In this document: piece after piece, positions 44,765 to 55,372 of the stretch
Numbering within the stretch: the stretch's first letter is position 1
Layout of the letters: every line of letters begins with the position of its first letter
From: Pestalotiopsis fici W106-1
Taxonomy: Eukaryota > Ascomycota > Sordariomycetes > Amphisphaeriales > Sporocadaceae
Length of the DNA stretch: 64,000 bases
Reading direction: 5' to 3'
NCBI RefSeq assembly: GCF_000516985.1
Contig: NW_006917099.1
Coordinates: 1,752,685 to 1,816,684, forward strand
Notes under the pieces: model-generated
Databases searched by the model: none
What the model was told of the DNA's origin: nothing
Seen by the model: the letters and a program-made list of their open reading frames with translations, nothing else
Position numbers and translations under genes: made by a program

Positions 44765-45097
44765 GTTGTTTAATGTCTTACGCTCTGCACCTTTCGTATG
44801 TTTAGCAAACTTTATATACTACGAGGACATCGTGAGCCTCACCAGAGATTTGCAGGCGCATTTCCCTTTTTAGAACTTCACGGATGTAAACACCATCATG
44901 CACAGGCTTTTACGCCTTGTGGGACTCATACGTAGTTGATGAGTCTCCACTGGGTACCTTGACAAAATAATTGCAAAAGTCACGATTGGGGTCGACTGGG
45001 CGTAAGCCATTTGTACCTCTATTCAATCCCAAGTGTAGCGACAACAAAATAGTAGAGACGATGATCCTTGGCTGGAGAGGAACAGTCCTCTCTGATG

Positions 45098-45105
45098 TAT
45101 AAAAG
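45098..45105 (+). promoter_or_regulatory. TATA box of the small secreted protein gene
   Basis: TATAAAAG, 125-132 bp before the ATG at 45230, followed by a CT/CA-rich leader typical of strongly expressed fungal genes. Confidence 0.7.
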
Positions 45106-45229
45106 GGGCCTGGTCTCGCCTGTATTTCAGCGACAATTCTTTCATCAACCCAGATCTTCATCACATCGACTCTCAACCTCAAGCACATCAATACCTTCTT
45201 GAAAGCCCCTCCCCAAGTTCATCAACATC

Positions 45230-45702
45230 ATGCAGTTCCACAACCTCCTCATCCTGGCACTCTCTGCCACCTCCACTGCTCTGCCTTCTGGATCCGGCAC
45301 CAACGAGGTCCACAGCGTAGAGAAGCGCGGCTGCTACTCTGGCGGCGAGCCCTGGGGAGACAGCAAGGACTATGCCTTCCAGCTCGCCGCCGGCGCTTGC
45401 AATTCGGCCATGGGGCAGCGCACGTACACGGCCCTGAGCTCCAGCACTTCCACGTGCTACGATCTCGGCAATAACAGGCACGTCAACTTTAACATTTTCA
45501 AGCTGACTGGCGACGATCGCTTCTTGGGATACGACGAGTGTTATGATGGACTCCAAAAGGAGATCAATGGTTGCGGTTATGGCGGCGACTCGAGCTACAC
45601 CAACTGGCGATACATGTAAGTTGGAATCTTTGCTGAGGCAGTGTGATTTTCATAAATGACTGACCATTTTCTAGCTCCGATCCCAACGCCGGTGGTTGCT
45701 AA
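45230..45702 (+). CDS. Small secreted cysteine-rich protein, effector-like
   Basis: Predicted 137 aa; exons 45230-45615 and 45675-45702. Residues 1-18 are a signal peptide; VEKR at about 30-33 is a KEX2 cleavage site, so the mature protein would begin GCYSGGEPWG. The mature part has six cysteines. The C-terminal pattern (Cys, GYGG, Trp, then DPNAGGC) recalls the Ecp2/Hce2 group of fungal secreted proteins, but I would not assign membership without a search. Length, cysteines and strong TATA suit an apoplastic effector or antimicrobial protein. It lies only 470 bp from the retrotransposon. No function is assigned. Confidence 0.85.
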
Positions 45703-46381
45703 AGAGCTATATTCCAAAGCATGTTACAGTTCGTCTCATGGCGGTTGGGGAGGATACGGACTATAGCAGAATATTTGTCGTCTTGTTGAAACACGATTCA
45801 CCTCTTGTCACAATATAGGGGTACTCAATTGAAATATCCTAAGAATTCGATCAAATCATCCACAAATACTCACTCGAAATGACTCTGTGAGATATGGATT
45901 CCTTAATCTTGAATCCCCCTTCGCTGTGTCAGACTGTGACAAGGTCGATGAAGACATCATTCTCGATGGAATCGATTATGCACTTGACGTTGTTGTGGCC
46001 AGTATTTGCCGCCGCAAAAGACAAGGATACCCAACTGGAGACACTGGCGAGACCTTGAGATTAGATAATACCAGGGTGTCTATTCGTTGAAATCCCCATG
46101 AGGGGCGGGGAAACTAGTGGGTTCATCACGACTTCGGAAATTACCTAAGAAATTCCGAGCCACAAATTAAACTACTTCTCCTTTTATCTGGTCCAAAAAT
46201 AGACGGCAGTTGCCTTGATAACGGGACGGGCTCCTCTCGCTGCGGCTTCAGACGTCGTTCATTAGGCATATCTCTTCTTTTCCTTGGCGGTATTGTATAG
46301 CTACATAATTGGCGGCATCCTATCTTATCTCCCCCGCAAAACCAAAAAGCGCCTGCACGTTGAGACGACTGAATCACCCCC
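45703..46381. other. Intergenic
   Basis: Spacer between the secreted protein and the Clr5 gene, same strand. One short frame crosses it without family features; I see nothing else. Confidence 0.5.
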
Positions 46382-47947
46382 ATGCCTCCACGTGAGTGGG
46401 CCCGGCCAATAGACTGGGAGTCCAATCGCGATGTCTTGACAGAGTTGTACCTGGGCCAGGGCCTCAGTTTGGAGGATGTCATGCGATACAGTCCGTTACA
46501 ATCCCAAGTCCATAATCCCGTGATAATACTAAGAATGAGTACAGTGCAAGCCAACCACAACTTTCATGCGACGTGAGTGGCCCCTTGCGCTTCTGATGAT
46601 GGAAAGAGTGCATTTTGCTCATCCCGCTATAGCCCGAGAATGTACAAGCATCATTTTCGGAAATGGAATTTGAAGAAGCGCCTAAGTTACGACCAAGTCG
46701 TCAAGATTGTAGCGCATCGCTGCCTGAAAAATCCGGGCGCCGTATCGCCGGCGATGGATAGAATCGACACATATGTTCGCCGACTGCCACCGGAGAGATA
46801 TTCTCGATTCAGGACAGCCGTGGCAATGGCAATTGCTGCAGCTTCTACCTCAGCAGCATCGGCATATGTATCCTCGACAAGTCTGGACAAGGAAGGGGCG
46901 CTGAGGCTGCTGGAGACATGTCCAAATCCGGTGGCTCAAACTTTGAACCCTCCTGCAAAACTGGAAAATCCAGAGCGATTATTGCGAGTATTTCGAGACG
47001 ACGTCTCGACGATTCTCAGACCAGAGCCGGAGCAGTCAGAGAAACGCAGCAGCCATAAACCGTTGATTCTCCTCAACGACCGCTGGTTCCACTTGGTCGA
47101 CGCCGCCGTAACAATGGTGAGAAATGGTCACGTGGACTATGGGTTTGGCGTGATACAATTCTGTCTGGATAGGGGTCGCATATTTCTCGAAAATGCTCCA
47201 CCGGCTGTGCGCATGTGTCAGGTCCTGTTCCGGATGAACCAGACGCATCCGGATCTCTGCCAGTCCATGATAAAATATCTGCATCAGCTCGCTAAACTGC
47301 TCCTGCCTAATGGGAATCAGACGCGACGCACACTCGAACAAATGTCTTCTCTGGATATAGGAGATCTTTCGGCTGTGGAAGAGCTTCTCCTCCGGTTCTG
47401 CGGGGATTACGCAGAAAACGAGATACGTGCCGAGAGCGGCGATTTGCAGTCCGCCGCCGAAAAATTACGAATATGGGGGTGGTCCGGAGCAGATACGTCG
47501 AGTCCAATAGTGCGAAAAATGGTATCAATGTTCGAACAGGAGGCGCCGCTTTGGTTCGTTGGTATACCCATTTACCCGCTACGCCCGGAACTTTCGCATT
47601 TGTGGCAAGACCTAGAGTGCATTTCAGTCGAAGAATGGACAGAATTATTCGGCGCCGAAGATCTCGGCATGCTTATACACACGATTTGGCAGTTTGGTCC
47701 AGTTGTTGAGCAGGGCCACAGTCTTGAGGAAATCGCTTCGATGCAATCGCTCCATCTTTGCGAGGAGCTCATGTTCCAGGTCGATAACTCGAGAACGCTC
47801 AAGCAAATAGAGTCGAATATCCGTACTTTGGATCGCATGTGCCCAGGCCTAACGTCTGCGCAAGCCAAGTTGTATCGAAAGAATACGTGGAAATACACTC
47901 GTCAGATTATCGAGAACAGAGTCGATATCGCGAAAAGGAGCGTGTGA
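46382..47947 (+). CDS. Clr5-domain protein
   Basis: Predicted 483 aa; exons 46382-46490, 46545-46572 (28 nt), 46633-47947. The spliced N-terminus gives the Clr5 domain in about the first 70 residues: WESNRDVLTELYL, SLEDVMRYMQANHNFHATP and RMYKHHFRKWNLKK. Clr5 is a fungal domain first noted in a silencing factor of fission yeast and common in filamentous fungi. The remaining 410 residues are mostly helical with no motif I recognise. Intron 1 (46491-46544) is 54 nt with no in-frame stop, so an unspliced form would add 18 residues inside the domain. Probably nuclear; role unknown. Confidence 0.85.
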
Positions 47948-48226
47948 TTCGAATACAATCATCTGAAACAAATGAAATTGCCAGCAAAAGAAGAAAAAGA
48001 AAAAAAAACAGAAGATTTGGGACAATCTGGGTGTGATTTAATACCTATTAGAGGGAGACTGTTTTATTATGTAAGAGTTACATGGTTTGTGTCAACTTGT
48101 CTCGTCCTTTGTTAATTTCAAGCCAATTCGAGCCGCCTACATGATCAATTTTGGGACTTGGGTGATACCAAAGGCACCAGTACTGCAGGCAACCACTCTT
48201 CACACTCATGAAATCCTCATCCGCCA

Positions 48227-50488
48227 CTAGATGACGGCAGTCCCGAGCGGCTGATGCTGAACAGCCGGGCAAATGCGCATGTCATAGCAATCGGAATCCT
48301 TCTGCTTGGTGACACAACGGTTTCCATCAAGAGTTGTTCCAAGAGGGCACTCTGCTTGAGAAGTAGAGACGCATGACCCTCCCGAAGCAGTCAGGCCGGG
48401 CGGGCACGTCGGCTTGGTCGTGGAGATACATTTGCCGTCGCTGAGCACGAGGTATGCTGGGCACGAAGGCGCCACGACAGAAATACAGCTCTGGCCATCG
48501 AAGCGCGTCCCCTGGGGGCATTCCGGCTCCTTGTTCGATGCACATGTGCCATCCTCGAGCTTGGTGCCATACGGGCACTCTGGCTTCAACTCGGAGATAC
48601 ACTCGGAGCCGTCAAAGGTGGTGCCGTGGGGACACTGCGGGCGGTCCCGCGAGACGCACGTCATCCCGTTGAAGGTCTGGCCCGAGGGGCAGCTAGGGTC
48701 GACCGTGGAAATGCATCGCTCACCGTCAAACTGCGCGTCAGATCCGCACTCTGGCCGGGCCAGCGACACGCAGTGTTTGCCGTCAAAGGTCAGACCGGTC
48801 GGGCAGCTGGGGTCCGAGGTTGCCACGCAGCCCTTGCCATCGTGCTTGAAACCAGTGGGACAAGCAGGACGGTGTTGCGATACACAGTCCTTTCCGTCAA
48901 ACGCAAGCCCCTGAGGGCAGGCTGGCGTCTGCGAGACGACGCAGTCCTTGCCGACGAGTGTGGAACCCGCTGGGCAGTCGGGCTGTTCCGGGTAGGCGCA
49001 AACATCTCCAGTAAGCACAGAGCCAGTCGGACACCTGGGCCGGCTGCTAGACACGCAGGCCTGTCCATTGAAAGTCAGGCCATCGGGGCACGTTGGCGAG
49101 CTGTTGGAGCTACAGCTCTGGCCGTTCAGGAATGTTCCGTATGGGCAAGTAGGACGTGAGCTACTGACGCAGTTGGTGCCATCAAAGGTTGAGCCAAGGG
49201 GGCAAGAAGGACTCGTGCCGTGAATGCATGCTTTGCCGTTGAACGTGGAGCCGTTGGGGCAGTAAGGGCGAGCACTGGACAAGCAGTCCTTGCCGTCGAA
49301 CCTGGTATTCTCGGGGCAAACTGGCTCCGTCTGTGGGGTCCAAAAGCATCGTTTCCCGTCAAAGACAGTGCCACTAGGGCATTCGTTGCTGCTTTGAGCT
49401 GGCTTTGAGCAGCCTTGCCCATCGTATTCCAAGCCGGCAAGACAGCAGGCCGATTTTCCTGACGTCTTATCTTGAGCCATGGCCAGTCCGGGAGCGCACG
49501 CGGGCTTCTCTCTTCCGATACATGTAGAGTCCTGCAGAATAGTTCCAGAGGGACACTCTGGTTCACGGGTGTCTTCGCAGACCCGACCATTGAAAACTCC
49601 AATGGAACACAGCGGCTTTTCGCGGGCCATACACGCGCCGTTGCTAAAGTATGAACCATGGGCGCATGTAGGCTCTCTGTCATGGATACACTTGCCCGAC
49701 TCGAGCCTATGCTCTGACGGACAGCCGGGCGGTCTGGTGGAGACGCAGAAGCTTCCGCCCAAACTTGTTCCAGACGGGCATTGTGGTGGCTGATTGGCCA
49801 CACAGTTGCTACCATCGTAATAGAGGCTTTGGGGACAGACAGGAGGCTGCTTCAAAACACAGAGCTTGTCTTTGCGAGCTGTACCTGGGGGACAGTTGGC
49901 ATCAGTCTCCGACACGCAATTGGATCCCTCCAATCGGTATCCGGAAGGGCACTGCGGCCCAGAGTCTGCGACACAAGTATCCGAGACAAATGTTGACCCT
50001 TGCGGGCAGCTGGGCGGCGCTTTTGTAACACAGGCCTTGCCGTTATACACCAGGCCCGCTGGGCAACTTGGTCCGGTGCTGCTTACGCAGACATTGTTGG
50101 ACAGATATGTTCCCTTCGGACAAACTGATGACTCGGGAAATACGCAAGAGCTGCCGTCAAAATAGGTGTCTTTGGGGCAACATTTGATATTTCCCTTGTA
50201 GTCGGAAGGGATGATCTCGTCTATGGTAATCTGTGAGATGTACTTGGACGCGTCATTTCCTCCGTTGGAGGCGTTTGACCCATAGTTAAAGGGAGGACTG
50301 CCATAGACATAGGGCTTCTGATTGCTCGAGGGATTCTGATTGTTTGAAGGATTGGGTTTGCCATATACATATGGCTCGTGGACTTCAGGCTGGGGAGGGG
50401 GTGCGCCGTAGACATAGGGTTGATTCGGCAGCTTCTGTGCAGCGGCCTCATGCAACAAGAGCAAGAAGATTGCTGTTGGCTTTTGCAT
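48227..50488 (-). CDS. Secreted protein of about 33 tandem 19-residue cysteine repeats, with YVYG motifs
   Basis: Single-exon gene of 753 aa. Residues 1-18 form a signal peptide (hydrophobic, ends AAAQ). Residues 23-70 contain three PYVYG motifs in a Pro/Asn-rich linker. From about residue 104 to 729 there are about 33 units of 19 residues with consensus C-P-x-G-T-x-F-D-G-x-x-C-V-S-x-x-x-P-x; Cys recur with X10 then X7 spacing, and only a few units deviate. A short tail follows with two more Cys. The regular pattern resembles the cysteine-ladder walls of structural surface proteins (for example oocyst wall proteins) and suggests an extended, disulfide-rich wall or matrix protein. I know no named family. 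A TATAAAA lies at 50583-50589 upstream. The next gene, at 52057, shares the YVYG motif. Confidence 0.9.
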   Translation of the reverse strand: MQKPTAIFLLLLHEAAAQKLPNQPYVYGAPPPQPEVHEPYVYGKPNPSNNQNPSSNQKPYVYGSPPFNYGSNASNGGNDASKYISQITIDEIIPSDYKGNIKCCPKDTYFDGSSCVFPESSVCPKGTYLSNNVCVSSTGPSCPAGLVYNGKACVTKAPPSCPQGSTFVSDTCVADSGPQCPSGYRLEGSNCVSETDANCPPGTARKDKLCVLKQPPVCPQSLYYDGSNCVANQPPQCPSGTSLGGSFCVSTRPPGCPSEHRLESGKCIHDREPTCAHGSYFSNGACMAREKPLCSIGVFNGRVCEDTREPECPSGTILQDSTCIGREKPACAPGLAMAQDKTSGKSACCLAGLEYDGQGCSKPAQSSNECPSGTVFDGKRCFWTPQTEPVCPENTRFDGKDCLSSARPYCPNGSTFNGKACIHGTSPSCPLGSTFDGTNCVSSSRPTCPYGTFLNGQSCSSNSSPTCPDGLTFNGQACVSSSRPRCPTGSVLTGDVCAYPEQPDCPAGSTLVGKDCVVSQTPACPQGLAFDGKDCVSQHRPACPTGFKHDGKGCVATSDPSCPTGLTFDGKHCVSLARPECGSDAQFDGERCISTVDPSCPSGQTFNGMTCVSRDRPQCPHGTTFDGSECISELKPECPYGTKLEDGTCASNKEPECPQGTRFDGQSCISVVAPSCPAYLVLSDGKCISTTKPTCPPGLTASGGSCVSTSQAECPLGTTLDGNRCVTKQKDSDCYDMRICPAVQHQPLGTAVI
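48302..50179 (-). repeat. 57-bp (19-codon) tandem repeat array within the gene
   Basis: About 33 units; Cys at positions 1 and 12, Gly at 4 and 9, Pro near 18. Units are diverged at DNA level, so the array is old and kept by selection on the protein. Confidence 0.9.
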
Positions 50489-52056
50489 CTTTGACGGGCA
50501 GTTGAAGAGATATTTCCAAGATACTCTGAAGAATGATGCTCATGGATGTTTCAAATGTCGATTCAAGAAGTGCTACAGCGTGTTTTATAGAAAAAGCGAC
50601 ACGCGGTCCTCACATTCTCTCAAGTACTCTTATCACGTGTAGCGAGATTCAAAACTAAAGCAATGGAACATTCATTCTTGCATACGCGTTCCGTTCCCTG
50701 ACTGGCAGATGGTAATATTGTGGGTTCAATTGGTTATCATACGAGGGGTAGGTCACGACGACCCATCACTAACACATGATTGAAAGCAAACTATTCATCT
50801 AGAATAGCTGTAGGCATTGTATTAGCAGTGTTTATCAACGCAGAACCTTGCCAAAGTTTCCATATGCCAAGTTGCGTGACTTGGGGCCGAGCCAAGAAAT
50901 TCTGAGCTGGTATGAACGCTATCAAACCAACCATTATCATAGTAGACTGTGATAAAAATTGGTTTGATATGTAACTCGAACAAATGCAAAAGGGTACCGG
51001 TAGAGTTCATGAAGGTGGGGGGAAAGCGTGGACAAGCCAATCATGTCGGCCTGGTGACATTGCATATGTACTTTACGGAGGCTTGGAACCACCCTCGTCG
51101 ATAATTTCCCTCTCGCGAAGAAGCAAAGTGAGATTATGGCGGAAAGTCACATCCATGCACGTCTAGTTGAACATCTCAAGGTCGCCATCTATACCTCGAT
51201 GGAAGAGCAGCTTCCTCCTCCTCCCAAGAGGCACGAACTAGAGGCAACCAGCATAGGAGAAAACCTTATCCAAAGCACACAGCTACTTAAACTATGAGCT
51301 ACTCTTCTATTCCCGGACATTTCCCAATCACAGTTTGACCACAAAACATTCTTCAAACACCAGCCATGCCAAGCCCTCCATCCGAAATTCAGTATCCATC
51401 ATTTATCTATGCATTAGTCACAGTCAGTGGTGAGTCTCGAGCTACATCCATGCTTCATGCAAATCGCAAGCCTCTGTATTACATGGCCACGTGTGTTCTG
51501 TGTGGAGAAGAATCGTTTTAAGTTCCCAAAGCTACTGGAGTTAGTAGGGCGCAGAGTTCCGGTACGTATCCGAAACCAAGCAAGAAATGATTTAAGCTTT
51601 TGAGCTTCTGGAAATAGCAGGGAACGCGTTACAACATCACCCACGAGATGGAATTACTAGCTGGGCTGCTATACAACATTCAATATACCTTTGTGGAATC
51701 ATGAGCTAATCATAGGGCATTTTAAGTGTGATTCCTGTCTTTCTGGGCCCGTCAGTGCTCAGCCCGCAAAAATTCAGTATGTGCTCGCTTGTCATTTCTC
51801 GGTCAGATACTAGTCGCATACCAGCCTGGAATTTGTATGGTCGTATGTATTATTATTTCTTAGTATCAATAAGCAAGAGAAATTGCCCAGTAATGTCTCC
51901 TTTGCCTTGCAGTCTCTGGACTGGGTGATTTTGCCTTTGACATGCCGACATGTCGGACTTGATAACATGAGAGATGATTGGCCTATCAATTCCCACGAAT
52001 ATTGTTCAAGAGTAAGAGGGAAAACTATCTCAGGCAACGATTGACTTGAGAATTTT
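50489..52056. other. Intergenic
   Basis: About 1.6 kb. Contains the TATA box (50583-50589, minus) of the repeat-protein gene. Several small frames occur on both strands, none with a recognisable feature; I see no other gene. Confidence 0.5.
50583..50589 (-). promoter_or_regulatory. TATA box of the cysteine-repeat gene
   Basis: TATAAAA on the minus strand, about 95 bp upstream of the ATG at 50488. Confidence 0.6.
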
Positions 52057-53928
52057 TCAAAGCGGATAGATCCCAACGAGCCCAGGCTGCTGCAATGTCG
52101 GTGAATTACACTTGCGGATGTTACAACGGCCCTTGGTTCCGTCGGCCACTGATAAGATGTCAGTAGTTGGAAGCATCAAGGCCCGTCCAGCCAGGTATGG
52201 TAAGAACTTACCACCATCCAGGAAAAAGTTGGCGCTTCTACACTCAGGATGCTTTCCGCACTCCTTGATGCAGTCCTCAATGGTCATGGTAGGAAGAAGT
52301 CCAGGCCAAATGTTCATGTCGTAAGCGCAGTTTGTACCCGACCCGCAAGTGAATCGATGGGCTTTGCCGCCAATCCTCTGGGTCCAGTGAGAAGACGGAG
52401 TCTCGCAGAGAGACATCAAGCTGGAAGGATTTCCCAAGATACCATCCTGCGGGAAGGCTTTATTTTGTTCAGGTTCCTGATCTGCGGCCTACCTAGCTAT
52501 CAGCAAGGTTTCATGGGTTTTAACGCTATCACTGAACGAGATCGATGATATTGTGCAAGGGAAAAAGAGAAGAACAAGGAAGGTGGCATACCGTTATGTT
52601 ATGGGAGCACTGCTTGGCAGCATCTCCGCATGTGTCTCCCTCGCAGCCCATCGAACGGGCGCTCGCGAACCCAGGAGCAGTGATCGTGGGTAGAGATTGA
52701 TGAGTATAATAGTAGCAAGCATCTCGATTACCATCGTAATCGACGGCCTGACATTGTTGAAGTTTGCCGCAAGCATTTATGCAACTCCTAAGAGTTGATT
52801 TGTGGTCCTTGTAGAAAGGCTGAGTGCCGTGGCGCATCCCGCAGTCAATAAGAAAAGACTGTTTATTTTCGAAGTTTCATCAATCAGCCATCACAGTATT
52901 TTGGGAAGGGAGCGGGATAGGAAAAGCAAACTGACCTCGCCGTAGAAGGATTTGAAAAGCTGGCCATTTGAGAACGGACATTCGGTGGTGCACTTGAGAG
53001 AAGGGAAAATGATTGGCTCAATAGCAGGTGCATCAATCACGTATGCATATTGATGCATGTCTTCTGCCCCGCACGAGGCTTTCGTGAAGCCGCCTTCTGT
53101 ACTCAATGCACAAGTCCGAGTCTTGTCATCGCCCCTGTGGGCCAAATACTGCACACTGGACCAGAATTAGTCGCAGCGTGCCAGGCGGAAAGATGGATTG
53201 CGTCTTTACCTGTTACAGTCCTTTGTTTGGGCGCAAGTATTCATGCAATGGCGAAAGTCGTCGGCGATGAATTCGCCTAGATCGGGCTTGCCTCCATGGA
53301 CACAGCACTGAATGCGCATGCTCACTCCATGGTGAGTCAAGTATAGCTTGCCATCGCCTAATGCCCTCCGTCAGATAAAGGCAACCAACGTTTCTGTTTG
53401 GCATAAAGCATACCGTCGGGACAAATGGGCACGTCTGCATAGTCGAGCTGATCGACCATGAGCTCTGCGCGGGAAGCAGGACACCCATTTCCATCTGGAA
53501 TGGGGTGTTCGCCTGCATTGCCAGGCCCACGTCCAATGAGTGCGCTTGATGGTTTTGCATCAGCTTCGATGGGGATCCCGCCGTAAGATTGACCCAAAGG
53601 TTTCTGCTCTTGTGGACCTGAACCGGTGCTCCCAGAGCCCGAGTTGGGGCCTCCGTAAACGTAGGCTGGAGCCCCGGATCCGGCGGGTATTGGATTCGCC
53701 AAGTTTCCTGGCAAAACAGCACCAGCGGGAGCAGCTATTGCAAGTCAGACATACAGAAATGCTTTTGACAATTATGCACAAGAGAAAGGAAATATGAAAC
53801 AAATAGCAACGTGGACCGAGTTGCGGAAACGGGGTCTAACCTGCTGGTGGTGCTCCGTAAACAAATGGCTTTTGAGCCAAGCTTTTGTCCAGGAGGACAG
53901 CAAGGATACTAGGAAGCGATTTCTTCAT
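52057..53928 (-). CDS. Secreted protein with YVYG motifs and three PAN/apple-like Cys domains
   Basis: Predicted 456 aa from seven exons: 53928-53841, 53734-53414, 53357-53210, 53155-52936, 52858-52592, 52446-52212, 52148-52057; every junction is in phase. Residues 1-20 form a signal peptide ending SLAQ. Then come KPFVYGAPP and APAYVYGGPN in a Pro/Gly/Ser-rich linker, as in the neighbouring repeat protein. Three Cys-rich segments follow, each with the apple-like pattern of a basic segment, C-x3-C and a central C before a Tyr/Asp-rich strand (for example RSCINACGKLQQCQAVDYDG; EDCIKECGKHPECRSANFF). PAN/apple domains bind proteins or sugars. Probably a cell-surface or secreted binding protein; no enzyme motif. 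Same strand as the repeat protein at 48227. Confidence 0.8.
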
Positions 53929-54824
53929 ATTGGAGGTTACAATATCTAGTCGAGTGATCAATATCGTGGAGAACAATAAAACAACATACGAAGTGGTTCT
54001 CTTTTGTCTGCCTCTGTACACAAAAGTATGAGCCTTTATCGTGGATGGGGACAGCAGTCGGAAAGACTGGGTCCTAACCCTTAAACCTTTGAATGCCCAA
54101 GGCCAACTTCACTGTCTATTACTTGGTGCTGGCTCAATCGAATCCACTTGCTCGATTCCAGATCATGATTCACCTGCTAGCGGGTGCTATACGTAAGTGG
54201 GTGGTCACTTCAAAGCTACAAAATTCTAAGGTCAGAGACGTTGATAAGTACACGGTACACGCGGAAACAACGGAGAAATGACCGAGTGTAGTGATGAGCT
54301 GCGTAGCCAGGAGAGTGATGATCGCTTGAAAGAATCTCTCAATCTACGATTGGCAAGTAAAGCCACGAAAGTGTGGTGTACTCAGCGCAGTGCCTAGCAC
54401 GTGACAAAGATAGAAAAACACAAAGGCGCACTTGCATCCCTCTCTTGAAGCTTAACATGAGATTTTAACTCGCCGGTTTTCCAAGATGATGTGTGGAGAT
54501 GGTCTCAACATCAAAGTAAAGTATTGCCGGCGGAACGTTATGGGTCAATACATCGATTTGAGTCGTTTCACTGAGAGAAACAAGGACTTATCAGAAGATC
54601 ACCGGAAGAAACCTACCAAGTACGTACGTACACATGTGATCTTTCTTGATATCGTGCTCTAAAATGACATTTACAAAAATATTATTTCCGATTATTCCAT
54701 ACCACCAAGGTATTCTCAAATATCCGGCCGATTTTATAAGTATGACCTTACCTTCATACCGAGCAACATAACCCTTTTGGCATCGTGATAAGCCACAAGC
54801 CAAGCTCGTCCGAAATCTCATCCC
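53929..54824. other. Intergenic with partial repeat copy
   Basis: Divergent region between the PAN-like gene and the Pro-rich gene. Contains a partial copy of repeat family 1 (54316-54400). No gene seen. Confidence 0.5.
54316..54400. repeat. Dispersed repeat family 1, partial copy C
   Basis: Weak match to 29883-30099: shares TCAATCTA, TTGGCAA, GCCACGAAAGTG-like spacing and the final TGCCTAGCAC. Less certain than copies A and B. Confidence 0.4.
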
Positions 54825-55372
54825 ATGCATTCGAAAACTGTTCTACTTCAGATGCTCGGCCTCGTAGGCCTGGGCAATGCCTTTCTACGCGGTGTACATA
54901 TTCCGTTGAACATACCGATTCCTCGACCACCACCCCCAGCACCAGCACCAGCACCCAGGCCTCCACCTGCGCCCGTTGTGCAGGTACCAGCACCCAAGCC
55001 AGGTTCGTATGCTCTCCATATTCGGATCCCCATCCATACGTTACGTACTAATGAATTTCATCTACAGTGCCTGTACCGCCTGTACCGCCCGTTACTGTGA
55101 CAGCACCGCCCGTTACTGTGACAGCACCGCCCGTTACTGTGACGGCACCGCCCGCTACTGTGACGGCACCGCCTGTTACTGTGACGGCACCGCCCGCTAC
55201 TGTGACGGTCTCCCAGTGTGTAGCGCCGACACAAGCAGCTGTGGATGTTAATATGTGTCAAGGAAAGGATCCTTTTCTGGATATGCCGCTCTACGATTCC
55301 AGCGGAGCCTTCAAGTGCTGTGGTCCTGTATATCTCTGGAATCAGGGAGGTGCATTGCCGGTCTGTGTGTAA
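54825..55372 (+). CDS. Secreted Pro/Val/Thr repeat protein with Cys-rich C-terminus
   Basis: Predicted 160 aa; exons 54825-55002 and 55068-55372. Residues 1-19 form a signal peptide. A Pro/Ala stretch (IPRPPPPAPAPAP) follows, then in exon 2 five VTVTAPP-type heptapeptides plus one degenerate copy from 21-bp repeats (55091-55216). The last 50 residues carry five Cys including a CC pair (GAFKCCGP); that is too few for a hydrophobin, which has eight. Pro- and Thr-rich repeats suggest an O-glycosylated, extended cell-wall stalk with a small disulfide head. The adjacent prolyl-4-hydroxylase-like gene makes Pro hydroxylation conceivable. No named family recognised. Confidence 0.8.
55091..55216 (+). 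repeat. 21-bp tandem repeats (VTVTAPP)
   Basis: Six 21-bp units, the first two near-identical (GTTACTGTGACAGCACCGCC), the sixth degenerate. In frame, so unit number could vary between strains. Confidence 0.92.

Noticed and set aside
45230..45702. Assigning a toxin or named effector family to the small secreted protein
   Set aside because: Only the C-terminal pattern is reminiscent of Ecp2/Hce2; too little to name without a search.
48414..49815. Long antisense and alternative-frame ORFs across the cysteine-repeat gene
   Set aside because: They are shadows produced by the 57-bp periodicity and GC-rich codons; they have no signal or family features.
54825..55372. Hydrophobin
   Set aside because: Only five cysteines and no hydrophobin spacing, despite small size and secretion.
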